Shown one piece after another: positions 28,030-36,614 of a stretch of DNA of 61,898 nucleotides. Both the position numbers and the translations under genes were made by a program. The notes beneath the pieces are model-generated. The model worked only from the letters and a program-made list of their open reading frames with translations, did not search any database and had not been told where the DNA came from. Source of the stretch: Pseudomonadota bacterium (GTDB lineage: Bacteria > Pseudomonadota > Gammaproteobacteria > Burkholderiales > Burkholderiaceae); contig JAJXUC010000005.1 in assembly GCA_021783435.1 (NCBI GenBank), positions 1-61,898 on the forward strand, given 5' to 3'. The first letter of the stretch is position 1. Every line of letters starts with the position of its first letter.

Positions 28030-28160
28030 CCTGCAAAACCGTCAGCACTGTTTTGCCCCCATGAGCGGCAGGCGTCGGGATAGACCCTGATGCACCGCAA
28101 CATAAGCTGCGCTATTGTTTGCAACAATTCCAAAAACAATCCGTTCACAAGCCTGTCACC
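28030..28160. other. Leader region upstream of glcD
   Basis: About 130 bp between the putative short ORF and glcD, part of the 333-bp gap to the polymerase. It has no other frame, and its main feature is the dyad at 28114-28128. A stable rRNA-like or riboswitch fold was looked for in the G+C-rich part upstream and not recognised. Confidence 0.4.
28114..28128. promoter_or_regulatory. Perfect dyad upstream of glcD, candidate operator
   Basis: ATTGTT-TGC-AACAAT is a perfect 6-bp inverted repeat, unusual in this G+C-rich DNA, ending 32 bp before the glcD ATG (28161). In other bacteria glc operons are controlled by a GntR-family regulator GlcC, whose sites are short A+T-rich dyads. The match here is only by position and symmetry. 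Confidence 0.5.
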
Positions 28161-29654
28161 ATGAATGCTCCCATCCCCCAGAACCTTGTCGCCCGCGCCC
28201 AGCGCCAGGCCGAGGTCGTGGCCGCGCTGTCCGACGTGCTGCCTGCGGCCTGCCTGCTGTGGCAGCGCGAGGACGTGGCCCCTTACGAATGCGACGGCCT
28301 GGCCGCCTACCGCCAGCAACCGCTGGTGGTGGCGCTGCCCGAGACCGAGGCACAGGTGGCCGCGGTGCTGCGCGTCTGTCATCACCTGAAGGTTCCAGTG
28401 GTGGCGCGTGGTGCCGGCACCGGGCTGTCGGGCGGAGCGTTACCGCATGTGGACGGCGTGCTGCTGGCGCTCTCGCGCTTCAACCACATCAAGTCCATCG
28501 ACAAGCTGGCACGCACGGCCACGGTGGAGTGCGGCGTCCGCAACCTGGCGATTTCCGAGGCCGCCGCGCCCCACGGCCTGTACTACGCGCCCGACCCTTC
28601 CAGCCAGATTGCCTGCACCATCGGCGGCAACGTGGCGGAAAACTCCGGTGGCGTGCATTGCCTGAAATACGGCCTCACCGTGCACAACGTGCTGCAAGTG
28701 CGCGGCTACACCGTGGAGGGCGAGCCCATCACGGTGGGCAATCTGGCCGGCGACTCCGCGGGGCCGGATCTGCTGGCCGTGGTCATCGGCAGCGAAGGCA
28801 TGCTGATGGTCGTCACCGAAGTGACCGTCAAGCTCATTCCGAAGCCGGTGCTGGCGCGCTGCATCATGGCCAGCTTCGACGATCTGCGCAAGGCCGGCGA
28901 CGCCGTCGCCCGCCTGATTGCCGATGGCATCATCCCCGCCGGACTGGAAATGATGGACAAGCCCATGACGGCGGCGGTCGAGTCCTTCGTCCACGCCGGC
29001 TATGACCTGAACGCCGAGGCCATCCTGCTGTGCGAGTCCGACGGCACGCCGGAAGAGGTGGAGGAGGAAATCGGCCGCATGCTCGCGGTGCTGCAAGGCT
29101 GCGGCGCCACAGCCCTGACCATCAGCCGCGACGAAGCCGAGCGCCTGCGCTTCTGGAGCGGACGCAAGAACGCCTTCCCCGCCTCGGGCCGCATCTCCCC
29201 CGACTACTACTGCATGGACGGCACCATCCCGCGCAGGCGTGTGGCCGACATGCTGCTGGCGATCCAGGACATGGAGCGCGAGTTCAGCCTGCGCTGCGTC
29301 AATGTGTTCCATGCCGGCGATGGCAATCTGCATCCGCTGATCCTGTTCGACGCCAATCAGACCGGCGAACTGGAACGCGCCGAGGCCTTCGGCGCGAAAA
29401 TCCTCGAGGCCTGCGTCGAGATGGGCGGCTCCATCACCGGCGAACACGGCGTGGGACTGGAAAAAATCAACTCCATGTGCGTGCAGTTCAGCCCCGAGGA
29501 ACTCGAACAGTTCCTGGCCATGCGCCGCGCCTTCGACCCCGCGGAGCACCTCAACCCGGGCAAGAACATCCCCAGCCATGCGCGTTGCGCCGAGTACGGC
29601 AAGCTGCACGTGCGTGGTGGGCGTGTGGCGTTTCCAGAGTTGCCTCGCTTTTGA
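28161..29654 (+). CDS. glcD: Glycolate oxidase/dehydrogenase subunit GlcD (FAD)
   Basis: A 497-residue flavoprotein that oxidises glycolate to glyoxylate. The FAD loop GAGTGLSGGA starts near residue 85, and TIGGNVAENSGG and the GSEGML segment follow. The C-terminal domain has GDGNLHP and GEHGVGLEK, the metal/substrate motifs of the GlcD/DLD family. The length matches E. coli GlcD. First gene of glcDEF: GlcE follows after 194 bp and GlcF after a further 71 bp. The whole complex donates electrons to the quinone pool. ATG at 28161 (MNAPIPQN) is used; an upstream ATG at 28119 would lie in the dyad. In a chemoautotroph the substrate would come from Rubisco oxygenation, which is inference. Confidence 0.93.
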   Translation: MNAPIPQNLVARAQRQAEVVAALSDVLPAACLLWQREDVAPYECDGLAAYRQQPLVVALPETEAQVAAVLRVCHHLKVPVVARGAGTGLSGGALPHVDGVLLALSRFNHIKSIDKLARTATVECGVRNLAISEAAAPHGLYYAPDPSSQIACTIGGNVAENSGGVHCLKYGLTVHNVLQVRGYTVEGEPITVGNLAGDSAGPDLLAVVIGSEGMLMVVTEVTVKLIPKPVLARCIMASFDDLRKAGDAVARLIADGIIPAGLEMMDKPMTAAVESFVHAGYDLNAEAILLCESDGTPEEVEEEIGRMLAVLQGCGATALTISRDEAERLRFWSGRKNAFPASGRISPDYYCMDGTIPRRRVADMLLAIQDMEREFSLRCVNVFHAGDGNLHPLILFDANQTGELERAEAFGAKILEACVEMGGSITGEHGVGLEKINSMCVQFSPEELEQFLAMRRAFDPAEHLNPGKNIPSHARCAEYGKLHVRGGRVAFPELPRF

Positions 29655-29848
29655 GCCGCGCGCGCACCTCGCCTGGCGCAGCTTTTACCCGTCCTGCTCC
29701 CGCAAGATGCCGGAAGGAACATCCGGAGCGGTCGCGCAGGGCGGCTCTCACCTCCACCACGGTTGGGACAAGCCGGAGGGGGCGCAGCAGGCGGCGCAAC
29801 ACCCTCCGCAACTCCCTCCTTTGGCCCACCCTTTCATCGACTGAACCC
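29655..29848. other. Spacer between glcD and glcE
   Basis: A 194-bp gap inside an otherwise compact operon, with no frame of its own on the plus strand in any family I know. It holds a decayed copy of the family A palindrome at 29733-29782. The neighbours' normal operon spacing suggests that this element enlarged the gap. Confidence 0.5.
29733..29782. repeat. Decayed family A palindromic repeat between glcD and glcE
   Basis: Aligns to 17229-17278 with 40 of 50 identical bases and no gaps by hand, sharing CGCGCAG, the CTCACCTCC block and the CCGG/AGGGGG end. Its stem is no longer perfect (CTCCACCACGG against a changed partner). The flanks GTCGCGCAGGG and GCGCAGCAGG continue the G+C-rich character. 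Confidence 0.65.
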
Positions 29849-30973
29849 GTGAACCCATCCGACACACTCGCCACCCTGCAGGAGCAGGTGCGGCAGGCAG
29901 CAACCCAGCACACCCCATTGACCGTGCGCGGCGGCGGCAGCAAGTCCTGGCTGCATCCCGCCTCGCGCCAGGCGCGCGCTGGCGCCACGCTGGATCTGAA
30001 CGCGTACGCCGGCATCGTCAGCTACGAGCCCACCGAACTCGTCGTCACCGCCCGCGCCGGCACACCGCTGGCCGAACTGGAAGCCCTGCTTGCGACCCAA
30101 GGCCAATGCCTGCCGTTCGACCCACCGCATTTCGCCCACACCGGCGCCCGCGCCACCGTGGGCGGCATGGTGGCGGCGGGGCTTGCCGGTCCCGCCCGCC
30201 AGGGCGCCGGCGCGGTGCGCGACTATGTGCTGGGCGCGGTGCTGCTGAACGGCCGCGCCGAGGTGCTGCATTTCGGCGGCCAGGTGATGAAGAACGTCGC
30301 CGGCTTCGACGTCTCGCGCCTGCTGGTGGGGTCGATGGGCTCGCTCGGCGCCATTCTGGAAGTCTCGCTCAAGGTGCTGCCACGCGCCCCGGCTCATGCG
30401 ACGCTGGTGTTCGAGATGAGCAAGGAGCGCGCGATCGAGCAAGTCAACATCTGGGGCAGCCAGCCGCTGCCCATTGCCGCCAGTGCCTGGTGCTGCGGCG
30501 GCAATGGCGCCGAACACCTCCTCCACCTGCACCTGCGCGGCGCTCAGGCTGCAGTGGCCGCCGCCTGCTCCCGCCTGGGTGGAGAGCAAGTGGACGACGT
30601 CGCGGCCACCGAGTTATGGCACGGCCTGCGTGAGCAAACCCTGCCCTGGTTCGCCACCACCTGGGCACAACCCGGCGCCGCTGGCGAAGCCCTGTGGCGC
30701 CTGGCGGTGCCGCCTACCACGCCGCCCATGCGCCTGCAGGGCGATCTGCTCATTGAATGGGGCGGTGCCCAGCGCTGGCTCAAAACCGCACTGCCCGCCG
30801 CCGTGATGCGCGAAGCCGCCGCACGGGCCGGAGGCCACGCCACGCGCTTTCGCGGCGGCGACCCGGACACGCCGGTGTTCACCCCGCCGGCGCCGCCGCT
30901 GGACCGCATCCACCGCGAGATCAAGCGCGCCTTTGACCCTCACGGGCTTTTTCCGACGGTGATGGCCGACTGA
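29849..30973 (+). CDS. glcE: Glycolate oxidase subunit GlcE
   Basis: A 374-residue FAD-binding partner of GlcD, related to its N-terminal half. The FAD-binding pattern runs TVRGGGSKSWL, TVGGMVAAGLAGPARQGAG and RLLVGSMGSLG. The start is a GTG at 29849 (NPSDTLATL follows), because no ATG occurs in frame before the conserved region. A weak, unusual ribosome-binding context precedes it. GlcE and GlcD together bind FAD; in E. coli neither works alone. The frame is open far upstream through the glcD 3' end, but that part does not resemble GlcE. Confidence 0.9.
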   Translation: MNPSDTLATLQEQVRQAATQHTPLTVRGGGSKSWLHPASRQARAGATLDLNAYAGIVSYEPTELVVTARAGTPLAELEALLATQGQCLPFDPPHFAHTGARATVGGMVAAGLAGPARQGAGAVRDYVLGAVLLNGRAEVLHFGGQVMKNVAGFDVSRLLVGSMGSLGAILEVSLKVLPRAPAHATLVFEMSKERAIEQVNIWGSQPLPIAASAWCCGGNGAEHLLHLHLRGAQAAVAAACSRLGGEQVDDVAATELWHGLREQTLPWFATTWAQPGAAGEALWRLAVPPTTPPMRLQGDLLIEWGGAQRWLKTALPAAVMREAAARAGGHATRFRGGDPDTPVFTPPAPPLDRIHREIKRAFDPHGLFPTVMAD

Positions 30974-31044
30974 ACCCGGCACCGACGTCCTCGCACCCTT
31001 CGAACCTCAACACCGCCTTCTCACGCCCCCTTGCGTCTGCCTTC

Positions 31045-32271
31045 ATGGAAACCCGCCTCTCCCCCGAATTCGCCGGCACGCCCGACGGCCAGCAAGCCGA
31101 GAGCATCCTGCGCGCTTGCGTGCATTGCGGTTTTTGTACCGCCACCTGCCCCACCTACCAGTTGCTCGGCGACGAGCTGGATGGCCCGCGCGGACGCATC
31201 TACCTCATCAAGCAGGTGCTCGAGGGTGCCGCGCCCACGCGCAGCACCCAGCGGCATCTGGATCGCTGCCTCACCTGCCGTAATTGCGAAACCACCTGCC
31301 CCTCCGGCGTGGCCTACGGCCAGTTGGTGGACATCGGCCGCCGTGTGGTGGATGCCAAGGTGCAGCGCCCAATGGCCGAACGCGCCAAACGCTGGGCGCT
31401 GAAGGAAGGCCTCACCTCGCCGCTGTTCGGCACGGCGATGAAGCTCGGTCAGACGCTCAAGCCGCTGGTGCCGAAATCGCTGCAAGAGAAGGTGCCGCCG
31501 GCGACACCAGCCAGCCCCTGGCCGACGCGCGAACACGCGCGCAAGGTGCTGATGCTGGCCGGCTGCGTGCAACCGGCGATGGCGCCGAACATCAACGCCG
31601 CCACGGCACGCGTGCTCGACGGCCTGGGGGTGCAGGCGCTGGTGGCTGAAGGTGCCGGCTGCTGCGGCGCCATCCGCCAGCACCTGAGCGACCACGACGG
31701 CGCACTGGCCGACATGCGCCGCAATATCGATGCCTGGTGGCCGCTGGTGCAGCGCGGCATGGTCGATGCCATCGTCGTCAACGCCTCCGGCTGCGGCGTG
31801 CTGGTGAAGGACTACGGCCGTGAACTGCAGCACGATCCGGCCTATGCCGACAAGGCTGCACGCATCTCCGCGCTCGCACGCGACCCGATCGAATTCCTCG
31901 TCGCGCACGGCGAGCACATCGCCGCCAAGCTCCAGCGCAAGCCAGCTCAAAACCTGGCCTGGCACCCGCCCTGCACCTTGCAGCATGGCCAGCGCCTGGG
32001 CGGGCAGGTGGAGGCGCTACTGCGCGGCCTGGGTTTCAGCGTCAGCTTGCCCGCCGAGAGCCACCTGTGCTGCGGCTCGGCCGGTACGTACTCCGTGCTG
32101 CAGGCCGATTTGGCGAAGCAGTTGCGTGAGCGCAAGCTCAAGCATCTGGCGCATGTGGCGCCTCAGCGCATCCTCAGCGCCAACATCGGCTGTATCCAGC
32201 ACTTGCAAGCCGGCACCACCATCCCGGTGCAGCACTGGCTGGAGTTCCTGGACGAAGCCTTGCGGAACTGA
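31045..32271 (+). CDS. glcF: Glycolate oxidase iron-sulfur subunit GlcF
   Basis: A 408-residue protein with two CxxCxxCxxxCP clusters: C25, C28, C31, C35 and C75, C78, C81, C85. Two CCG-type motifs are also present in the C-terminal half (GAGCCGAIRQH and LCCGSAGTYS), as in the 4Fe-4S and cysteine-rich CCG domains of GlcF and heterodisulfide reductase subunit families. It passes electrons from GlcDE toward quinone. Length and motifs are normal. Last gene of the glcDEF run; the next gene, gpx, is on the opposite strand. An A+T-rich repeat region follows. Confidence 0.94.
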   Translation: METRLSPEFAGTPDGQQAESILRACVHCGFCTATCPTYQLLGDELDGPRGRIYLIKQVLEGAAPTRSTQRHLDRCLTCRNCETTCPSGVAYGQLVDIGRRVVDAKVQRPMAERAKRWALKEGLTSPLFGTAMKLGQTLKPLVPKSLQEKVPPATPASPWPTREHARKVLMLAGCVQPAMAPNINAATARVLDGLGVQALVAEGAGCCGAIRQHLSDHDGALADMRRNIDAWWPLVQRGMVDAIVVNASGCGVLVKDYGRELQHDPAYADKAARISALARDPIEFLVAHGEHIAAKLQRKPAQNLAWHPPCTLQHGQRLGGQVEALLRGLGFSVSLPAESHLCCGSAGTYSVLQADLAKQLRERKLKHLAHVAPQRILSANIGCIQHLQAGTTIPVQHWLEFLDEALRN

Positions 32272-32287
32272 GACCGGGCCGAGAACG

Positions 32288-32400
32288 GTCAAACGTCAAA
32301 CGGCGTCACGTCAAACGCGTCAAACGGGGTCAGACCCCAATTAATTATTAATTCGTATTAATTCGCAATTAATTCGCCAATCAATTCGGTCAATTCCGGG
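32288..32400. repeat. A+T-rich tandem degenerate repeats between glcF and gpx
   Basis: Starts with overlapping GTCAAACG units (32288 onward), then a perfect inverted repeat GGGGTC-A-GACCCC at 32326-32338. It continues with about five degenerate 9-12-bp units ending ATTAATTCG or CAATTCG up to 32397. It is convergent DNA between two genes, has no open frame, and differs sharply in composition from its surroundings. The GGGGTCAGACCCC motif with A+T-rich flank is known to me from many proteobacterial intergenic regions, function uncertain. Confidence 0.75.
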
Positions 32401-32425
32401 TGAAGCTCGGACGGCCCTGGCAGGG

Positions 32426-32977
32426 TCAACTGGTCGCCACGGGCGACGACATGGGGTTGTCCAGCGCGATCTCGATGTCAGCCCGCAGCGCATCCGGCTG
32501 GGTCTGCGGCGCGTAGCGGCGGATCACCTGGCCATCGCGGCCCACCAGAAATTTGGTGAAATTCCATTTGATGACTTCGGTGCCGAGCACGCCGCTGGCC
32601 TGGTCCTTGAGCCAGCGCCACAACGGGTGGGTATGGGCGCCGTTGACATCGATCTTGTCGAACAACGGAAATTCGATGCCGTAGTTGGTGCTGCAAAACT
32701 GGGCGATCTGCTCCGACGTGCCCGGCTCCTGCGCGCCGAACTGGTTGCAGGGAAAGGCCAACACCTCGAAACCCCGGTCGTGATAGGCATGATGCAGCGC
32801 CTGCAGCCCGGCGTACTGCGGCGTGAAACCGCAGGCGCTGGCGGTGTTGACGATGAGCAGCACCTTGCCGCGCCAATGCGCCAGCGACTGCGCCTGGCCG
32901 TGGATGTCGGCAGCACTGAAGTCGAACACGCTGGGGATCGCGGGTTTCGTCGTGGTATCGGTATCGGCGGCGCTCAT
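32426..32977 (-). CDS. gpx: Glutathione peroxidase (Cys type)
   Basis: A 183-residue thiol peroxidase that reduces H2O2 and organic hydroperoxides with glutathione or thioredoxin. The signature VNTASACGFTPQY contains the peroxidatic Cys49, where selenocysteine enzymes have Sec. The Gln of FPCNQFGAQEPG and the Trp/Asn of KWNFTKFLV complete the catalytic tetrad. No signal peptide is seen, so cytoplasmic. Its ATG overlaps the stop of the EamA-family exporter gene by 4 bp (ATGA), so the two form an operon. It is convergent with glcF. Confidence 0.93.
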   Translation of the reverse strand: MSAADTDTTTKPAIPSVFDFSAADIHGQAQSLAHWRGKVLLIVNTASACGFTPQYAGLQALHHAYHDRGFEVLAFPCNQFGAQEPGTSEQIAQFCSTNYGIEFPLFDKIDVNGAHTHPLWRWLKDQASGVLGTEVIKWNFTKFLVGRDGQVIRRYAPQTQPDALRADIEIALDNPMSSPVATS

Positions 32978-33888
32978 ATCGGAGTCTCCCGTGGCGAATG
33001 GGGCTGCGGCGGCAGCGCCGGTTGGCGCCAGGCCGCGAGCAGGATGGCCAGCAAAATGAGGCTACCACCGATCAACGCCTGCACACTGAGTCGTTCGGCC
33101 CCCAGCAGCACCGCGCTGCCACTGGCGAAGACGATCTCCACCGTCATCACCACCGCCGTGAGGCTCGACGGCAGGCGCTCCGCGCCATATTGCAGGCCGA
33201 GATTGGCGGCGAGAAAGGCCAGTGCCAACAAGGCCACGGCCAACACCAGCGGCAGCGTCGGCGCGGGCAGGCCGCTGGTCACGCCGGATGCCGCCAGCGC
33301 CGACGCCAGGCCACCGGCCACCAACATGCCGCCGGCAAACATCGCCAAGCCGCGCGCCTCCGGCGGCGTATGCGCATACTTGCGCAGCAGCACGTTGTTG
33401 AGGGCGAAGGCCATGCCGCCCAGCACGCCCAGCCAGTCGGCCGGATGCTGCGGCAGCGGCAAGCCGCCGCCCGGTGGCCACAGCACCACCATCGCCCCGG
33501 CCAAGGCCAGTGCCAGACGCAACCCCACCAGCGGCGTGAGCCGCTCGTGCAGCAGCCAGCGCGCCAGCAGCGTCGCCCACACCGGCATGAGGTAGAACAG
33601 CAGCACCACCCGCACCACATCCCCTTCGGTCACACCCCAGTTGAATGCCGCGTTGGTCGCACCCGAAGACACCAGGATCAGCCACAGCGCTGGGTTGCGC
33701 AGCAACGCCCCCAAAGCCCGAGGCCGCGCCAGCACGATGACCACCGTGCTCAGCCCATAGATCGCTGCCGTTGCCCACAAGGGATTCAAGCCCCGCGCAT
33801 GCAGGTTGCGAAACGGCCACCATGACACACCCCAAACGAAAGCGTTGAGCATCAGGCCGCCGATGGCGGCAAGGGTTTGGCGGGACAT
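32974..33888 (-). CDS. DMT-superfamily exporter, EamA domain
   Basis: A 304-residue inner-membrane protein with about 10 hydrophobic helices organised as two EamA repeats. The first opens GGLMLNAFVWGVSWWPFRNL and the second contains LGVLGGMAFALNNVLLRKYA and GSLILLAILLAAW. EamA proteins export metabolites or amino acids; no substrate can be assigned here. I start at the ATG at 33888 (MSRQTLAAIGG), not at the open frame 45 bp upstream. Its stop overlaps the gpx ATG (ATGA), so the pair is co-transcribed. Confidence 0.85.
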   Translation of the reverse strand: MSRQTLAAIGGLMLNAFVWGVSWWPFRNLHARGLNPLWATAAIYGLSTVVIVLARPRALGALLRNPALWLILVSSGATNAAFNWGVTEGDVVRVVLLFYLMPVWATLLARWLLHERLTPLVGLRLALALAGAMVVLWPPGGGLPLPQHPADWLGVLGGMAFALNNVLLRKYAHTPPEARGLAMFAGGMLVAGGLASALAASGVTSGLPAPTLPLVLAVALLALAFLAANLGLQYGAERLPSSLTAVVMTVEIVFASGSAVLLGAERLSVQALIGGSLILLAILLAAWRQPALPPQPHSPRETPI

Positions 33889-34093
33889 GTGCATGCAGAG
33901 ATGTGGAATCCGTTCGGTGAACGGAAGAAACAACGATGGCGATCGGTGGGTGGCGAACCGCTTGCTTCATCAGCCTGCGGCAAGGCCCAGGCAGGTCGCG
34001 CACTGGCCTCAAGCTTAGGTCAAAGGCGTCTCAGGGCCACTTTGCCATCGCCGTGTGTGCGCATCGCGGCGCGGGAACCGATTCAGCACCGCC

Positions 34094-34954
34094 TCACCTC
34101 CCGCCGAGTTCCGCGATGCCCTGCTGCAGCGTCGCGGCCGACAGTTCGCCGAGATGCATGCGCCGGACCTTGCCGTCCGCGGCGATGAACAGGGTGGTGG
34201 GCAGGCCAGGCGACTGATAGTCGGACAGGAGGCGGCTGCCGGGGTCGAGCAGTACCTCGGGAGGTGCGAGTTTTTCGTGGCGCAGAAAGTCGGCGACACG
34301 CTGCGCGGATTCACCCTCGTTCACCAGCACGATGCGCACCTTGTGTTCCCGCTGTGCGGCCTGCACCAGGGTGGGAAGTTCGCGTCTGCAGGGCGGGCAC
34401 CAGGTGGCCCAGAGATTGAGCACCAGCGGCTTGCCTTCCAGACTTCGCAGCGCGACCTCGCCGCCGGGGCGTGCCAAGGCGAGAGTGGCCCCCACGGGTG
34501 CGTTCCCCTCCTCGCCACTGCGCAAACGCTGCAGACTGAGCTGCGGCAGCGGCGGCCGAGCCGGCTGCACCGCCTGCAACAAGGCACCGGCTGCCAGGAC
34601 GGCGGCCGCACCAGTTGCCGCACTCATCGGCAGGCTGCGACGTAGCGCGGGCCGGCGCCAGGCCCAGAACGCCACGCCGAGCACGGCCGCCACCCAGCCC
34701 GCCACAGGCGCGAAACCGCGATCGCGGATATCCAGCATGGACAAAATCGTGGGGTAGTTCGCCAGGTTCTGGGCGACGAAGACCGCGCGCGCCACCACCA
34801 GAGCCAGGACCAGCAGGGGCAGCAAAGCCGGCTCCGCATGGCCCTGGCCTTTGCGCTGCGCAGCACCAGCCACAAACACCGCGACGGCATAGCCCAAAGC
34901 CAGGATGAGCGGCCCCCAGGGCAGCACCAGGGGTCCGATGCGCAGCGCGTCCAT
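34094..34954 (-). CDS. TlpA-family thiol:disulfide oxidoreductase with multi-pass N-terminus
   Basis: A 286-residue membrane-anchored thioredoxin-like protein. The N-terminal 130 residues contain about four hydrophobic segments (for example RIGPLVLPWGPLILALGY, similar to the start of prolipoprotein diacylglyceryl transferase). The C-terminal half carries the thioredoxin motif WATWCPPC with Cys186 and Cys189, and a cis-Pro-type segment GLPTTLFIAADG. The periplasmic domain should reduce disulfides, perhaps for cytochrome c maturation or protein folding. Whether the N-terminus retains any Lgt-like activity is unknown; it is far too short for a full enzyme. It is adjacent to lplT, 40 bp downstream of it. 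Confidence 0.85.
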   Translation of the reverse strand: MDALRIGPLVLPWGPLILALGYAVAVFVAGAAQRKGQGHAEPALLPLLVLALVVARAVFVAQNLANYPTILSMLDIRDRGFAPVAGWVAAVLGVAFWAWRRPALRRSLPMSAATGAAAVLAAGALLQAVQPARPPLPQLSLQRLRSGEEGNAPVGATLALARPGGEVALRSLEGKPLVLNLWATWCPPCRRELPTLVQAAQREHKVRIVLVNEGESAQRVADFLRHEKLAPPEVLLDPGSRLLSDYQSPGLPTTLFIAADGKVRRMHLGELSAATLQQGIAELGGR

Positions 34955-34994
34955 CAGGTGACAGCAGTTGGGGCCAGCCGTGCGGACGAGGCGC

Positions 34995-36320
34995 TCAATG
35001 CGCGGACTCGTGGCGCGGCTCGCCGATGATCTGAGTCCAGTCGCGCTCGCGCATATTGCGCTTGTTCCATTGCATCACCAACCACATGATGCCGACCACG
35101 AACACGCCGAACAAACCGATGATCCACTGGATATGCAGGTTCAGTTTGATGAGCAGCGCATACACCGACAGCATGACGAGCACGCTGACGTTTTCGTTGA
35201 AGTTCTGCACCGCGATGGAATGTCCGGCCGACAGCAGCACGTAGCCGCGGTGCTGCAGCAACGCGTTCATCGGCACCACGAAATAACCGGCCATGGCGCC
35301 GATGGCGATCATGAACATGCCGGCCAGCACCAGATACAGCGGCAGATGCAGATTGCCGATGCTGATCTGCAAATCGGGGACCAGGCTGCGGCTGTACAGC
35401 GACAGCACCATGCACAAAATGCCCATGCCCATACCCATGGGCAACACGGTCAGGCTCCTTTTCAGCGGCACGCGAGTGGCGGCCAGCATGGCGCCTGCCG
35501 CCACGCCGAATGCCACGGTGGCTTGCAGCGTGGCGGCTTTGCTCAGGTCCAGCCCCAGGGCGTACTCGGCCCACTTGATGACGATGAATTGCAGCGTGGC
35601 GCCAGCGCCCCAGAACAGCGTGGTCACGGCCATGGAAATCTGCCCCAGCTTGTCGGTCCACAACACCTTGGTGCAGTGGATGAACTCGACCAGCTGCTTC
35701 GCCGGGTTGGCGGTCTGGTGCGGGTAGCGGGCGCCGGTGTCGGGAATTTTCAGATTGCACAGCGCGGCGATGATGTAGACGAAAACGATGACCCCCAGCG
35801 CCGCCTCGGCCGCGGTGTTGATGCCCAAGTGCGCGAGACCCGGCAGGCCCAGCAGATAACGGCTGGCCATCTGGCTCACCAGAAAGCCGCCGAACACGGT
35901 GCCGAGAATGATGGAGCCCACCGTGGTGCCCTCGATCCAGCCATTGGCCGCCACCAGTTGTTGCGGTGGCAGCAGCTCGGTGAGGATGCCGTATTTGGCC
36001 GGCGAGTAGGCTGCGGCGCCGAGGCCGACCACGCCATAAGCCAGCAACGGGTGGACGCTGGCGAGCATGAGCATGAGTCCGACCACCTTCACCAGATTGG
36101 TGATGAACATGACCCTGCCCTTCATCATCGAGTCGGCGAAAGCGCCGACGAAGGGTGCCAGAACCACGTAGGACACGGTGAAAAAAAACTTCAGCAGTGG
36201 CGTCATCCAGCCCGGAGACTGCAGTTGCAGCAGCAGGGCGATGGAGGCGATGAGCAACGCGTTGTCGGCCAGTGACGAAAAGAACTGCGCGGCCATGATC
36301 CAGTAAAAGCCTTTTTTCAT
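34995..36320 (-). CDS. lplT: Lysophospholipid transporter LplT
   Basis: A 441-residue MFS protein of 12 helices, beginning KGFYWIMAAQFFSSLADNAL. The conserved GRVMFITNLVK and PAKYGILTELLPPQQLVAANGWIEG segments identify LplT, which moves lysophospholipids across the inner membrane for reacylation. In E. coli lplT is linked to the acyltransferase gene aas; no aas is near here. The ATG at 36320 is preceded by a region shared with alr, 294 bp away on the opposite strand. The TlpA gene follows in the same direction 40 bp later. Confidence 0.92.
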   Translation of the reverse strand: MKKGFYWIMAAQFFSSLADNALLIASIALLLQLQSPGWMTPLLKFFFTVSYVVLAPFVGAFADSMMKGRVMFITNLVKVVGLMLMLASVHPLLAYGVVGLGAAAYSPAKYGILTELLPPQQLVAANGWIEGTTVGSIILGTVFGGFLVSQMASRYLLGLPGLAHLGINTAAEAALGVIVFVYIIAALCNLKIPDTGARYPHQTANPAKQLVEFIHCTKVLWTDKLGQISMAVTTLFWGAGATLQFIVIKWAEYALGLDLSKAATLQATVAFGVAAGAMLAATRVPLKRSLTVLPMGMGMGILCMVLSLYSRSLVPDLQISIGNLHLPLYLVLAGMFMIAIGAMAGYFVVPMNALLQHRGYVLLSAGHSIAVQNFNENVSVLVMLSVYALLIKLNLHIQWIIGLFGVFVVGIMWLVMQWNKRNMRERDWTQIIGEPRHESAH

Positions 36321-36393
36321 TGTCTCGATCGCAGTTGCATCACGGGTATCGCCGGTCGCGCTGGCGGCCCTGCTTGTCTCACCCAGCCCGTTG

Positions 36394-36547
36394 TTCGCCG
36401 CAGCCGGACTGCGGCTTTCGAGAAAACGGCGTGCCCCGAAATGGTCTCGATCCCCACGGGGCGGTCGCGCTGAAGTGACAGGTCTGGGGGCGGTTTATAG
36501 CACAGCGGTCGAGCCAGGATTTCCGTCCAACTACACTGCACTTGGAC
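36394..36547. other. Divergent lplT/alr region with two inverted repeats
   Basis: In the 294-bp gap between lplT and alr a hairpin of the form GCCGCAG-CCGGA-CTGCGGC lies near 36392-36412. A dyad GTCCAA-N11-TTGGAC (36525-36530 and 36542-36547) sits 68 bp before the alr start. A TTTATAG sequence near 36493 is a possible -10. No regulator is identifiable. Confidence 0.4.
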
Positions 36548-36614
36548 CTCCCACACGCCTCCCGCCGACCCCCTGCACGAACCCGTCACAAGCACGGCAA
36601 CGCCCTGCACCCCC

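Noticed and set aside
27904..28110. Possible riboswitch (glycine or cobalamin) in the glcD leader
   Set aside because: The region is G+C-rich, but I could not place the conserved core of either class; no supporting pairing pattern was found by eye.
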